From assembly GCA_947359465.1 (NCBI GenBank), contig OX375881.1:121407967-121471966 (forward strand): DNA of 64,000 nucleotides, in the 5' to 3' direction. Source of the DNA: Metellina segmentata. Taxonomy: Eukaryota; Arthropoda; Arachnida; Araneae; Tetragnathidae. The notes beneath the pieces are model-generated. The model worked only from the letters and a program-made list of their open reading frames with translations, was not told the origin of the DNA and ran no database searches. Made by a program: the position numbers and the translations under genes. Shown piece by piece: positions 23,405 through 34,314 of the stretch; position 1 is the first letter of the stretch; each line of letters begins with the position of its first letter.

Positions 23405-23700
23405 GGCCCCGGAAGAGTAACGGATTATCAACCAAAGGATTATGAGTTCGAATCCTATCAAAGAGCGCCGTGTTCAAACAGGGATGGTGCACTATAAATC
23501 TGTCGTCCCGTCAAATGACCTCACGTTGGCGTAGTGTGTATTTTAGAGAGTGGGGTGCTAGAGCTCAGGTGTTGACCTCGACATCTGAATGCGGTTCAAA
23601 ATAAAGAGATATTATCCTTGTATCTTTCTATTCGGGTTAGATCCCGGACGGTCGCCAATAACCCGATACGTTGCTCCAGTGCTTCGTTAGTTAGCTATCA
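23405..23700 (+). repeat. SINE-A copy
   Basis: It abuts the SINE-B copy. Head GAAGAGTAACGGATTATC and GAGTTCGAATCC; body CTGTCGTCCCGTCAAATGAC; tail GCCAATAACCCGATACGTTG. Confidence 0.8.
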
Positions 23701-24204
23701 TTACCACCCCCAATCGGGACACTATTCTCCTGAAAAGTCCTGGAAATAATAATCCAGTAGATGCAGTTTAATGGAAGCAGCCAAAAGTATAGACATGATT
23801 ACGGCGATTTGTGAATGATACAACTTCTCCAATGGTGACAAATCGTCTGTCATTCCACATCTTCACAAGATGAACACGTTTGGACTCCACGGTGACATTC
23901 TATGACAGCCCAATGAATGGAATACTCCCGCTGCGTTAAACCCATTTAATTGCACTGCGGCTATCACTTCTCGAATTCGCCACAGCTGAGCAAATGATTC
24001 AATCAGCCCTCGCATCACAGGTCCGGCTGAAATAAGATGCCTTCCGTTAGGACTAGGTTGTCGTCTACTGGTCACAAAGTGTAGAACTATTAAGTAGGAA
24101 AGGGATCTTTATCCTCAAGTTAACTGTTCACGTAGAGTTAAAATTTTAACCGTTTAATTAAATTAATTTACCGTTTGAGATGGATTGATCTCCAATCAAA
24201 CTGA
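23701..24204. other. No recognisable gene
   Basis: A 70-codon minus-strand frame (23863-24075) has no domain. No named repeat. Confidence 0.35.
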
Positions 24205-24526
24205 AGGCCGTGATAGCCTGTTGGAAGAGTAGCGGATTATCTATTGGGGTTTGCGAGTTTCAATCCATCCAAAGAGACCGTCGTGTATATAGGTGGCTGG
24301 TGCATGTTCAATCTGTCGTGGTATCCAATGTCCTCACGTTGGCATGGTGTGAAAATTCAGAGAGTGGGATACCAGCTCGGGTGCAACCTCGACATTCGTG
24401 GTGAAACATCGTGGTTCAAAATTCGCGGTGTTGTCCTTGTATCTTTCCTTTCGGGTTTGATCCCGGAACGCAGACAGTAGAGCGTTGTGTTGCTTTAATG
24501 CGACGCTAATTAAAATACCTACCTAC
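24205..24526 (+). repeat. SINE-A, full-length copy
   Basis: Head GGCCGTGATAGCCTGTTGGA and a B-box-like GCGAGTTTCAATCC; body TGGTGCATGTTCAATCTG; tail GCGACGCTAATTAAAATACC. Confidence 0.85.
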
Positions 24527-24539
24527 CGCACCCAATGGC

Positions 24540-24930
24540 AAACTGGTGCATGGCCAGATTGCGAGTATCAAACTCGATCTGTCCCAAGAGCGTCGTGCAA
24601 GTTGGGTTTGCAGCACGTCTGTTTGTTGTCGTTATGAGATATATTAGTACGTAGGTAAGTTTGGAGATTAGGTAATGTCTCTTTGGTAAACCTCATAATG
24701 TGACTGTTGTGGTATTTTCTTAAATTGAAGAGAGGAGAGCGGTATTCCGTTTGGTGGAGAAGTGGGTATGCAAATGAAGTATTACGAGTTCGAAACTCGA
24801 TCCAGCAAAAGATTGTCGTATCCATGGGGATTGGTGAATGTTAAATCACCGAGAGTGGCTTGCTCAATGAGGTGTTCCCGTCATCTCACCGTGGTTAAAA
24901 ATGACAAGGTGTCTTACGATTTTTCCTTCA
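24540..24930 (+). repeat. Two diverged SINE-A head fragments
   Basis: 24548-24660 has GATTGCGAGTATCAAACTCG and AGAGCGTCGTGCAAG. 24755-24925 has TACGAGTTCGAAACTCGATC, TGGTGAATGTTAAATCACC and CACCGTGGTTAAAAATGAC. Both lack the tail. Confidence 0.65.
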
Positions 24931-24954
24931 CACACAATAAACGGGATTTCACCA

Positions 24955-25385
24955 TTTCTACAGAAATAATTCTATATAATTCTTTAGATTTCTATAGCGA
25001 AACCAGGCATAGATTCTATAAAAATATATTTCTATAATATAGTGTTGGATAGTATCACATTGTATAGAAATTAATTTCTATAGAATTCTATTGAGAAAAA
25101 AATTTGATAGTAAAACTCTATAGAATTCTATAGAGATATTCTAAACACAATTCAATAGGGATACTCTAGAATTCTATATAGAACTTCTATGCAAAAGTAG
25201 TGAAACAAAAGAAGAAATCAACTTTAATAGAATTATACAGAGGTTGCTATAGACATTTTCTCGAGATTTCAGTAGACTTTCTATATAGGTTACGTTATAG
25301 AGAATCAAGACGGGCCATAATTCTGCGATTCTGTGGAACAAATGCTATAAATCTTTATAGAATTCTATAGAAATTTTCGAAAGGT
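24955..25385. repeat. AT-rich palindromic satellite (TCTATAGAATTCTATAGA)
   Basis: Many variants of the palindrome TCTATAGAATTCTATAGA and its halves are spread over about 430 bp (clearest at 25075-25140 and 25360-25375). The phase is irregular. Confidence 0.75.
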
Positions 25386-26404
25386 AATCCCTAAATAATA
25401 CTCATAGCGAAAGATGTATAGTGTTTTTAATTTTTCATGGATAGCATTTGAAAAGGTAAGGCCGAAATAGTTCTGAAACCTTGACGCCGTGACTTAAAGA
25501 ACTTGCGCTTAAAATTTGACCCAAAGCCAACTTTTCCATCATTCTTTCGTAGGAAAACGGAAAGAGGAGTTAATACGTCAAAATGTATGAGTGTAGAGCT
25601 CGTTCCATTCTCTCACTCGTTCTCTTCAAAGCGCAGCAGAAGCTTAACCATAGATCTACTGAGCTTGTCAAAATAGACCACATCTCCAAATTTGGCTATT
25701 TAGGGAGGGTGGTTGTTAAATTCGGTGTATGGAGTAAGAGAACGTCATATGGAACTCCACGATATCTTAGAAAATATGAATAAAATCATTTCTATGCAAG
25801 AATAGTTCGCACATAATATATTTTGAATGGTAGTACAGGAGAACCTATTTCCTAAACTTTTTAAAAAGAAGTATTTTTGTATTTTGAGGTTTCACAACTC
25901 CCTTGAAGGTTGTCTCGAAGTAATTTGCAATACTGACCAGAGCATGATAAACTATTTATTTCCTCAATACAATAAATTTGACCCTGTCTTGATCCAGGCA
26001 TCATAAAAAAATCGTCAATACCTCTATGACGAGGTTTCTCGTTATTAGCAAAATCTATTATCTTTTTACGTAGAAGCCAGAATAGAGAAATTGAACTACC
26101 TCGAAATTGGTCAATACATCGTCTGTTACGTGCCGGAGATTTTATAAGTATATTTAGTTTAATCCAAAATGTTCCGATCTTTGTTTGTTACGTGTGTAAA
26201 AGATGTTTGTGATTATTTCTTTACCATGAAACACCTATTAAATATAGTCTTTATATAAAAATTTGAGTGTTTGTATGTTTCTGAGAGCTTAGTTGATTGT
26301 TCCATAAAAGATACAATTTTTTAAAATTGGTAATTTTAACTATTTTACGATGTTTCTGATTTTTTTTTTATGAATTCAAGATCAATATATGCCCTGTTTT
26401 CTTC
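25386..26404. other. No recognisable gene; palindrome-core remnant
   Basis: The stretch 25985-26060 carries CTTGATCCAGGCATCAT and TGACGAGGTTTCTCGTTATT, a diverged palindrome-core copy. A 66-codon frame at 25583-25783 has no domain. Confidence 0.4.
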
Positions 26405-26635
26405 CAATGAAGAGGGGGGGGGCATTGTGGCTCCGTGGGTATGCCACTGCGCAAGCAATCTTCGAGTTGTAGGCAGCACAGTTTCGATTTCTGTAAGGGA
26501 CATTCCTCCCTGGGAGTATTTCTCTTTCAGTGTCAGTAACAAAACGTTCATTGTATACCTGTCAGTTACTGATGTATGTCTTGTGCCTAGAGCAGGATGG
26601 TAAAAGATGGCCCTTGCGCATAAAACCCCAACAAA
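26405..26635 (+). repeat. SINE-B copy
   Basis: Head ATTGTGGCTCCGTGGGTATG with a diverged B box (AGTTTCGATTTC). Body GGGAGTATTTCTCTTTCAGT and AACAAAACGTTCATTG. End GATGGCCCTTGCGCATAAAA. Confidence 0.75.
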
Positions 26636-26639
26636 TCAA

Positions 26640-26725
26640 CCGTCTTCTAATGACGACATTATCATACTTTTGACGCGACAAAGATTTGCTCTATTTTTTC
26701 TGATGACGAGATAACTCTTGTATAA
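26640..26725. repeat. Palindrome-core repeat, short copy
   Basis: AATGACGACATTATCATACT, TGACGCGACAAAGATTTGCT and GATGACGAGATAACTCTTG are three diverged units. Confidence 0.5.
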
Positions 26726-26732
26726 CAAATGA

Positions 26733-27345
26733 TACAGGGTAGCCCATCGGGTAATGTTTGAAAAAAAGTCTAATCGATGGCGCTAGCTGCGAGCAAGTGA
26801 GGCCAAACTTGGTGCGCATGATCATTGGAGCGAGCAATTTCTTGTGTGGTGCGCAATATCCTCTCATGGTGTGTGTATGGCCCAGTTTTCATCGACGGCA
26901 CATCAAAGGCTGCGAAATAGACAGTTTCCGGACGGGGAGTTCATCCCTTTTCTTCACGGTAATGACTTGGTCCATGGTCATTGGTTTATGCAGTATGGTG
27001 CAAGACCACATAGCACGGCGGAAGTTTTCGAAGTGCTCAATGAGCATTATCACTGTCGAAATATTGGGTTTGATTACCCATCGTATTTCCAAGGTGGTAT
27101 TGAATGACCGTACTAATCCCCGAATTTAAACCCTTGCGTTATCTTCTTGTTGGGTTATTTGAAAAGCAAAGTGTGGCAGACAAGTCTTAAGACACTTCCT
27201 GAACTGAAAACTGCCGTTACAACTGCAGTCTACACGATTGACATCGAAGTCTGCTTACGAGCGTGATGGATAGATTACTGTATAAATTCACTGATGTCCT
27301 TGTTAAAGAAGGCGGTCACTTAGAACCTTTTTATCAATATTTATT
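26733..27345 (+). pseudogene. mariner-like transposase remnant with 5-prime end fused to catalytic half
   Basis: The left end TACAGGGTAGCCC resembles a mariner terminus. After roughly 110 bases the sequence jumps into the catalytic core. It keeps VWCAISSHGV, then HWFMQYGARPHSTAEVFEVL, where the second catalytic Asp is Gly. In other frames SPDLNPC-like, LLGYLKSKVWQTSPKTLPEL and TAVYTIDIEVL follow to about 27300. The N-terminal domain and first catalytic Asp are deleted, and several frameshifts are present. No right terminus was found. Dead, internally deleted copy. Confidence 0.78.
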
Positions 27346-27796
27346 TAATCTTAATATACATCTTTCAAATCTTTTCATCACTCTTATGTGTGTTTCAAAT
27401 TTCGATTCGTTTCAAACATTAACCGCCTAGGATCGCAACTCGTATCACAAATGATATATGACTGGGATAACAAATCTGATCAATTTTCTTCTCATGGCGA
27501 GATGGCCACATCGAGACAACCACCAGGAAAGTTAATCAAATTGTGTCGAACCTTTCTAAATCCCCATTATCAACCGCGCTTTCGTTTCTACCTGAAAACA
27601 ACCGCGACTCATCTGCTGTTAATGGAGGCAAAAGAATCCGCGATTTATCCTTCAACGCAAAACAAGACCTTTTCTATGGGTGGGTGATTCATCCACACCC
27701 GCAAAAGTCAAGGATATATTTCTGGATTGAGTTCCCGCTAGCTTTAACGGAAGAAAACAAACGATCACGTTTTACTTTTCAAACGAGGTAGGGAGG
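27346..27796. other. No recognisable gene; palindrome-core right-end fragment
   Basis: 27470-27535 shows AAATCTGATCAATTTTCTTC, GGCGAGATGGCCACATCGAG and ACAACCACCAGGAAAGTTAA, the right end of a palindrome-core element. Two overlapping frames of 99 and 82 codons (27388-27791) have no domain. Confidence 0.4.
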
Positions 27797-28085
27797 TAAG
27801 TTTTTAAATTAACGTCGTACTGGAGCAGCACAATGGGCTATTGACGACGATCTGCGATTAAATCCCCAAGGACAAAGATATGAGGACAGCACCCTTTCAT
27901 TTTGAACCGGGGACAGATGACGAGGGGACACCTAATCCGGCACCCCACTTCACAAACTTCCACACCACTTCAACGTGAGGAGATTTGAGGCCACTACAGA
28001 TTTAAGGTGCACCACACCCATGGTGCACGACAATATTTGGTTGGATTCGAATTCGCAACCGTTACTCTACCAACCGAGCTTCCAC
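27797..28085 (-). repeat. SINE-A, full-length copy
   Basis: Minus-strand tail TTTAAATTAACGTCGTACTG, body CAAACTTCCACACCACTTC, and head GGATTCGAATTCGCAACC with CTCTACCAACCGAGC. Confidence 0.85.
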
Positions 28086-28289
28086 TTTTTAATCGAAATA
28101 TTTTTTGAAACGCTTAAAAATGCTAAAATCTAAACAATTTCTAGTCGTTTTTTCAAACTGGACTAGTATCGGTGCCTATGGGGTCTACAGAAAGATCTAC
28201 TAGAAAGATTTTATACAAGAAGAGAAACTCAGTAACTGGCAAAACAAAATTCTTATTTTACAGCGGTTTAGGTGATTAGAAAACGGTCC

Positions 28290-28475
28290 ATATTGGCGAC
28301 GGTACGGGATCACCCCCTAAGAGAAAGATCGGAGGACAACACTACGTAATTCAGAACCACGGTCAATTGACGAGGTCACATCTGAGACGGCACCCCAAAC
28401 TTCCACAACACTTCAACGTGAGTACATGTGTGGCCACGGCAGATTTACCGTGCCCAAGCCCCCCCCCCCAACCTG
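28290..28475 (-). repeat. SINE-A body fragment
   Basis: ATTGGCGACGGTACGGGATC, AACCACGGTCAATTGACGAG and AACTTCCACAACACTTC on the minus-strand layout; head and tail missing. Confidence 0.75.
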
Positions 28476-28616
28476 GATGTTTTTTACAGTGGAGTAAAGA
28501 ATAATTATTCGTTTTTGACATAAAATAAAAATTGTCATTTGCTTGTCAATTTTAAAATAAGCATTTTATGTCTTCAAATAAAAGGTCAGTTGAGCAACGG
28601 TATTCTTTAAAAGCAG

Positions 28617-28900
28617 ATAGGTATTTTATTAACGTCCCAGTGGAGCAACATAACGGGCTACTGGAAATGGTCCGGAATGAAACCCGGTGGGAAAAATCCG
28701 AGAACCACGTAACTTTGGACCACGGTCAAATGATGATGTCACTTCTGATCTGGCACCCCACTGATCAAAGTTATATATCAAGCCGAGTACGTTAGCCGTA
28801 GCCACGTCAGATTTAACGTTTAGATTTGATTTGAAACATTCAGAACAGATTAGAAACTCGCAAACCTCCGGTTGCTAAATCATTGCTGTTGGGTTTCCAA
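28617..28900 (-). repeat. SINE-A copy, rearranged head
   Basis: Tail TTTTATTAACGTCCCAGTGG, body ACCACGGTCAAATGATGATG, and head CAAACCTCCGGTTGCTAAAT without a clear B box. Confidence 0.75.
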
Positions 28901-29588
28901 GGCCCTTTGTCCTGATACGAAATCCAGTCCTGTGACACCATCGCAAAAAAATGACCTAAATCTAACATGAGTATTTTATTTTTTAATATGGATATTTCAT
29001 ACCGCATTTGTCTTCAATAAAGAAACTGAGAAAAACGTTAATAGTATTTTTTCTCCGTGACAATTTCACAAAAAAAGCTAGGGCCAAACCCAAAGTTATT
29101 TTAGAATGCAGCAAGTAGAGTGTCGCAAGATGGTGTGTCTTAGTGTTTGAAGAGTGAATACGTGTGCTAATCAGAGAGGAAAAGAATTTTATCTACAGTT
29201 GTATCCTTTCTCATGTCGTATTTTGTATAAACTAGAATCGTAATAACTTGAAAAACGTTGTATTTCGTTTCATAAGTCCTGCTGAAAGTGTGTGAATTAC
29301 TTAACTATTTAGCGATTTATCGGTCGTTATATCACAATATAACATTTACACATATTGCATTCATACATACATATCATATTCATACATGTTTTGCGATACA
29401 TGATACATAAGATGCAACTATGCTAACCGCAAACATGAAAAATATCAGTTTTACAGCATGTATGGGGCTTAAAGGGGATAATGAGGAATACTAAGAAAAA
29501 CATTAATTAATTTTTAGATGACTTATTGCTGATAATGGCTGATATTAAGATCTAATCAATTTATTTCTCATGTTATCAGAACTATCTA
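28901..29588. other. No recognisable gene
   Basis: AT-rich sequence with no open frame of note. Confidence 0.4.
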
Positions 29589-30560
29589 CCCTAAACAAAT
29601 AGCCGCATCAGTGAAAAAACCTTCTCCATCTTGTTCCCTGTACGATTTTAAATAAACCGTGTTAATATCGTAATTTTGCGATCTGTACTTTCCCGGTAAA
29701 TCGTCTTAGAACAGAGTGAAAACAGCGAGCCTTTTTCCTCGCCAAATAAAAAGAATCCGTTTTTATGGCAATTGTTGCTACGATAAATTTGATATCTAGC
29801 AAACCCGATAGTCAAAAATACAATCCTCATCTGCGTGAGGAACATGCTTCGCGAACTAAAAAATACGAAATTTGTGTGACCAGCTTTTGATTGCATAGAA
29901 TTTATTTACTAACCAATTTAAAAAATAATTGTACCGCAAGAAAGAGTACATTCTACGGTATACTGCTATGTTTTTAAATTTAAAAAATAATAGTATTAAG
30001 CTGTAGAATAAGACAGTTTTAACAAAACGTAGCAAAAATATCCCAATATTCCGAAATTTGTCTGACCAACTTTTGATCGCATCGAATTTATTTAACAACC
30101 AATTTCAAAAATAATCATACCGTAAGAAAGAGTACATTCCAAGGTATATTGCGATATTTTCAAATTTAAAAACTAATAGTAATAAGATAGTAGTATGATA
30201 TGACAGTTTAAAAAAACGCAAATGTCCGGAGTTTTCTAGAATTTCAAAAAACATACTATCAGGAACCAGTTTGAAATTTCTAAAAAAACTTGACGAGCTG
30301 CAAAAATTCACGTTTAGAGGTACTCCGTAAAAAAACTCGCGGCTGAAGACTGAAAATTTGATGTGTGTTGCTCACTCGCGCTAGAAATTTCGCTTTTTCA
30401 ACTTTGACACTTAATCAACTTTAAACAAATAGCCGCATCGAAAAAAAATCTTATTTGTCGTGTTGCCTGGACAATTTTGAACAAACCATATCAATTTGGT
30501 AATTTTCTGATCCGTACTTTCTCGAGAAACCGTCTAAGAATCGAGCGATAAACGCGAGTT
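29589..30560 (+). repeat. Unclassified ~1-kb repeat, copy A (inverted partner at 38 kb)
   Basis: It starts and ends with related blocks in the same orientation, each beginning AATAGCCGCATC and containing a CCGTACTTTC- or CTGTACTTTC-type segment. Between them are two tandem units of about 186 bp marked by AAGAAAGAGTACATT. Exact shared words with copy B include CTCGCCAAATAAAAAGAA, GGCAATTGTTGCTACGATAA and AGCAAACCCGATAGTC-like sequence. No coding capacity. The class is unknown; terminal direct blocks could mean an LTR-like or tandem-array origin. Confidence 0.75.
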
Positions 30561-30689
30561 TTAAATCCTGAGTCGGCGGTGGTAACATTTTTTTAATATA
30601 GAGGGAAGCATAATTCAGTCAACTGATCACATAACTAACGTGGAACTAAATCCCATCCAAATTCCAACTTTTTCAATTTATTTTAATAT

Positions 30690-31319
30690 TCCAAGTGGTT
30701 TTGACGATATATCTCGTGTATGAAGAAAACAAATTTTGCTAATGACGAGATATATATCGTCATTAAGATGTTACTTATTTTTTTATGATGCCGATATAAT
30801 GATTTGGTATGCTTTGTTCGAATGACGAGATATCCCGCCCATCAAGAACTAGTCAGTTTTCGTATAATGTCGAGTTATCTCCTTTATGCAGATTTGACCA
30901 ATTTTCTTTCAGTGAAGAGATATCTCGTCCATCAAAATATGATACATTTTTTTAATGACAGGATATATCGTCATCTAGAGATAGTATATTTTTTACGATG
31001 ACGATATAAAAAGCAGGACAGTTTTCTTCTAATGACGAGACATCTCGTCCATCAAAACTGACCCATTTTGATAATGACGAGTTGTATCACAATCAAGGTA
31101 CTGTTGATTTTTTCTGTTGACGATATCACGATCTGGTCAGTGTTTTTTTAAAGATGTGATATCTTGTTATTAAGATCTTTTCAGTTTATTTCTAATAACG
31201 ATATATTTTGCCCATCTAGATATGACCAATTCTACTAAAGACCAGGTACATAGTAATCAGGAGATTACTGACATTTTAAGTTGGACAGATGAAAATCTGG
31301 ACTGTTTTCTTCTAATTAC

Positions 31320-31350
<31 letters not shown>

Positions 31351-31637
31351 CTTCTGCCAAGTTCTGTTCAATTTTCTTCAAATGACGATATATCTCGTCC
31401 ATCAAGAGCTGATCAATTTTAATAATAACAAGAAGCATCGCCATCGACACTGACGACTTTTTTTAATGTTCACGAGTTAAAGGTCTACTCCGTTTTTTAC
31501 TAATGACGAGATATATCGTCCATCAAGATCTGGTCGGTTTTCATCCTATGTCGAGAAATATCGTCCATGAAAATCGGCTAATGATTTCGCCAATAAAGAA
31601 GCACCTCATCAAAACAACTACCATGAGGGTTAAACAA
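30690..31637. repeat. Largest palindrome-core array (45-bp units) with element ends
   Basis: About 20 diverged units of 45 bp, each built from AATGACGAGATATCTCGTCC plus ATCAAGATCTGGTCAGTTTT and a short spacer. The left end resembles CCAAGTGGTTTTGACGA and the right end ACAACTACCATGAGGGTTAA, matching the ends of shorter copies elsewhere. The core GACGAGATATCTCGTC is a perfect palindrome. No open frame longer than about 65 codons. Confidence 0.85.
31323..31350. repeat. (TA)n microsatellite
   Basis: An uninterrupted AT run of about 28 bases grown out of one ATATAT-type core inside the array. Confidence 0.95.
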
Positions 31638-31689
31638 AAAAAAAAACAATGTTCATATCATTTTTTTAATTTGTTAAAAAACTTACCAA

Positions 31690-32050
31690 ACCTCTCCGCA
31701 TCACACATGTCAATCCCTTTACACGAAAAGACCTCCGAACGCCAAGTACTTCGCGAAACAGAAACACTTGTAAAGTGAGGAGCGTGGCCTGCTGCTCGTC
31801 TCTCGTCCCGTGGACGTAAAAAGCGTCTGCACCCCCATGAGCACGCACCGAAGGATGAGCGAAAGAGAGAGTGGGAGGACGGTAAGTGCGGCCGCATCAT
31901 TTTGACTCCCGCTGGTGCATGCGATCGCCACCAGGGGGCGCTTCTGAGGTGCTTCCCTCGCTGGACCGAGATTGTTAATTGGGGTAAACTCTCGTTTTCG
32001 GCCGCTAACGGGCGGTTAATGAGGATCATTTTTTTTTCAGCCCATCACGG
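31690..32050. promoter_or_regulatory. GC- and CpG-rich island, candidate promoter or first exon
   Basis: GC rises to about 60% (for example 31801-31860) in otherwise AT-rich DNA, with many CpG and a NotI-like GCGGCCGC. A possible short coding start, ATG at 31837, runs in frame for 15 codons to a strong splice donor GGTAAGTGC at 31881/31882. A CTCF-type motif lies 46 bases further on. No repeat family was recognised here. A promoter or first exon of a host gene is inference; the long open frames on the minus strand (to 123 codons) are likely a side effect of GC content. Confidence 0.35.
31928..31941 (+). promoter_or_regulatory. CTCF-type consensus site
   Basis: CCACCAGGGGGCGC fits the CCASYAGRKGGCRS consensus at all 14 positions and sits in the CpG-rich island. 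A chance match is possible but less likely in this AT-rich context. Confidence 0.45.
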
Positions 32051-32204
32051 GGAATGGGTTTGAGTGAGTTTGTTCTGCCATGAATAACTGGACTGGGTAA
32101 AACTTCTACAACAGTCCGAGGCTCGGGATTTGCGTAAATTCCTCGTTCCATTCGGCCGCAGAAGCCCGGTTGGATGACAACGGATTAGGTAATGTTAATT
32201 TTTA

Positions 32205-32505
32205 ATTATGATTGTACTATAGCAACGCAAAGGGCTATTGAAGACGGTCCTGAATCAAACCCCTAAGGGAAAGATTTGAGGACATTAGCTCGAAATTTTG
32301 AACCACGGTCATATGACGAGGCAACACCTGAGCTGGCACCCCACTCTCCAAACTTCCACACCAACCCAATGTGATGAATTTTGGTCACTACAGATTTAAG
32401 GTGAACCAGCCGCCTCCATACGTTTACAAATATCCATGCACTGTCCCGGATTCGAAGCAGTATTCGTTCGATCTAGATCATCTTAACCACCAGACCAGTT
32501 GGTCG
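32205..32505 (-). repeat. SINE-A with second head type
   Basis: Minus-strand tail and body are ordinary (GACGGTCCTGAATCAAACCC, CAAACTTCCACACCAACCC). The head is the alternative one (CGGATTCGAAGCAGTATTCG, TCTTAACCACCAGACCAGTT), as at 16994-17215. Confidence 0.8.
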
Positions 32506-33737
32506 GCACCATAGAAATGGGAGTTGGGATACTTTTTGTTGCCAATGTTGGGAAATATTTTTGATTAATCTTTTTCCGTTAGGATTAACTAGATTACGAG
32601 GCATTTCGTGTTGCGAATCTTCGAGTGAGTAGTGATAATTTTTTATGTATCCATGATCATGAGACCAAAGATGGAAGCAATGTAACACTTTAAACATTTT
32701 CATCAACTGGGAGGAAACGAACTTTCATCATCGGATTGACCTGAGGAACGAGGAAAAACAACAATCTGTTGAATCGTCATCTGACTGCATGTTGCACTGC
32801 TAAACAATACGATAAAATTCCGAACCGTGCAACCAAATAAATGTTATCCAGAACAGCCCACGTAACTACTAAACGACATGTTGGTTGATTGTTCTGGCGT
32901 TTTATGGTGCAAGGCCTATAATTAGCCAAGGTACGCCAATCATAAAAATGTGGTAAAAGTAAAAGAGAAGGGTTGGGGAACAGGCCAATAGAATAAAGAC
33001 AGAAAAACACCGCCTGGCTATCGTGTTTACTAAAGACTAAAACTCATGGGAAAAGAAAAGTTTACTGTAGCTCTTCTGGAGCATGAAGCATGTAAAGGAG
33101 ATGTACTCCTGAGGCAGTCGGCAAATCGCTCACACTTTTCAAAGATCATCTTAATACCAATGTTAAGTCTACTTATATTTTACGTCTATGGTTTGAAACC
33201 GTAAACTCCATTTCGAGACTAACTCTATCACAATAAACAGTTCATTCCTTCCTTCATTTTTATCAGGGAACATTGACGGAGCAGAGTTTGCAATGAACGC
33301 TGATCTAAACAAGTAGAGACGTTTTCCTCAAATCTGAAACGAAATCTACATCCAACAGTACAACAGAAACTTTTCGAATTTGGAAATATACCTTGCAGAT
33401 AAGCACGTCTGTGTGATCAAAGGGAGGGGGTCTAAAACATTCCCAAGTGGTCTGAGTTTCATTTTTATTTATATTCCACATCTCACACTCCAAAGGGATC
33501 GAAGTATCTTGCCGCGTGACTAAAATGCAGTCTGTGAGTAACATGGGGAAAATAAATGAAAAATGAGATTGCGTTTTTTTATAGTCTTGGTAATGGCAAA
33601 TGTCTGGTCATGTTTATGGAACTGAATTCAAGAGTGTTGGCTTTCATATAGAATCATGGCCTTATATATCAATCTGTGAATAGGTTTTATTTTTTTTTAT
33701 ATAGACAGGTATACCATAGATACACTGGCGTTTAAAA
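32506..33737. other. No recognisable gene
   Basis: Minus-strand frames of 77, 77 and 79 codons (32473-33544) have no recognisable domains. No named repeat. Confidence 0.35.
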
Positions 33738-33974
33738 CCTTCTAAGGTGGTTTAGATAAGATTCAACCATATCGGCCAATTTTGATAATGACGAGATATC
33801 TCGTCATCATGATATTTCAGGTTCTTTTATGATACTTCAATCATAATCTGGTCAGTTATGTCTATAGATTGTGATCTTGCTCCCTCCTAATGACGAGATA
33901 TGTCGTCCGACAGGATCTGAGGACATTTGTAATGATGAGATACCTAGACGAGGCAACCATCAGGAGGGTTAAAG
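33738..33974. repeat. Palindrome-core element with both ends
   Basis: Left end TAAAACCTTCTAAGGTGGTT and right end AGGCAACCATCAGGAGGGTT are inverted relatives. The interior has three or four units, including AATGACGAGATATCTCGTCA. Confidence 0.7.
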
Positions 33975-34114
33975 AAAAGTGAAATGAGTTCGGCTGATGC
34001 TTTTCAGTGAAGCCACCTGGCTGCAAATAGGAAGTTACCGAACAGATGAGTCAAAACAATAACAGGAACAGAAGCTAACATTTTTTTTTTAGTCTTTTGA
34101 CCGATGGGATTTTC

Positions 34115-34200
34115 TATGACTGATGTTTGACTAAATTTTGAATTCGCAACCCTCCACTTTGTAAGCTGTTGCTCTTCCCACTGGGTCACCGCGGCACCCA
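34115..34200 (-). repeat. SINE-A head fragment
   Basis: Minus-strand GTGCCGCGGTGACCCAGTGG with GAGGGTTGCGAATTC; no body follows. Confidence 0.55.
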
Positions 34201-34314
34201 AGGAGGGTCAAAATTTTAGCGTAGTACAAAATAACCATATGTACCCAAAACAATAATTCACTTACCTGTATTTCTAGTTTGGAAGCGATTAGGTAACTAT
34301 TTAATTCACGGACA

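Noticed and set aside
30690..31637. CRISPR-like array
   Set aside because: Units are contiguous, diverged and lack unique spacers between constant repeats; the eukaryotic context also argues against it.
31658..32029. 123-codon minus-strand frame as a protein gene
   Set aside because: It lies in the GC-rich island where stops are rare; the product is Arg/Ser-rich without any recognisable motif.
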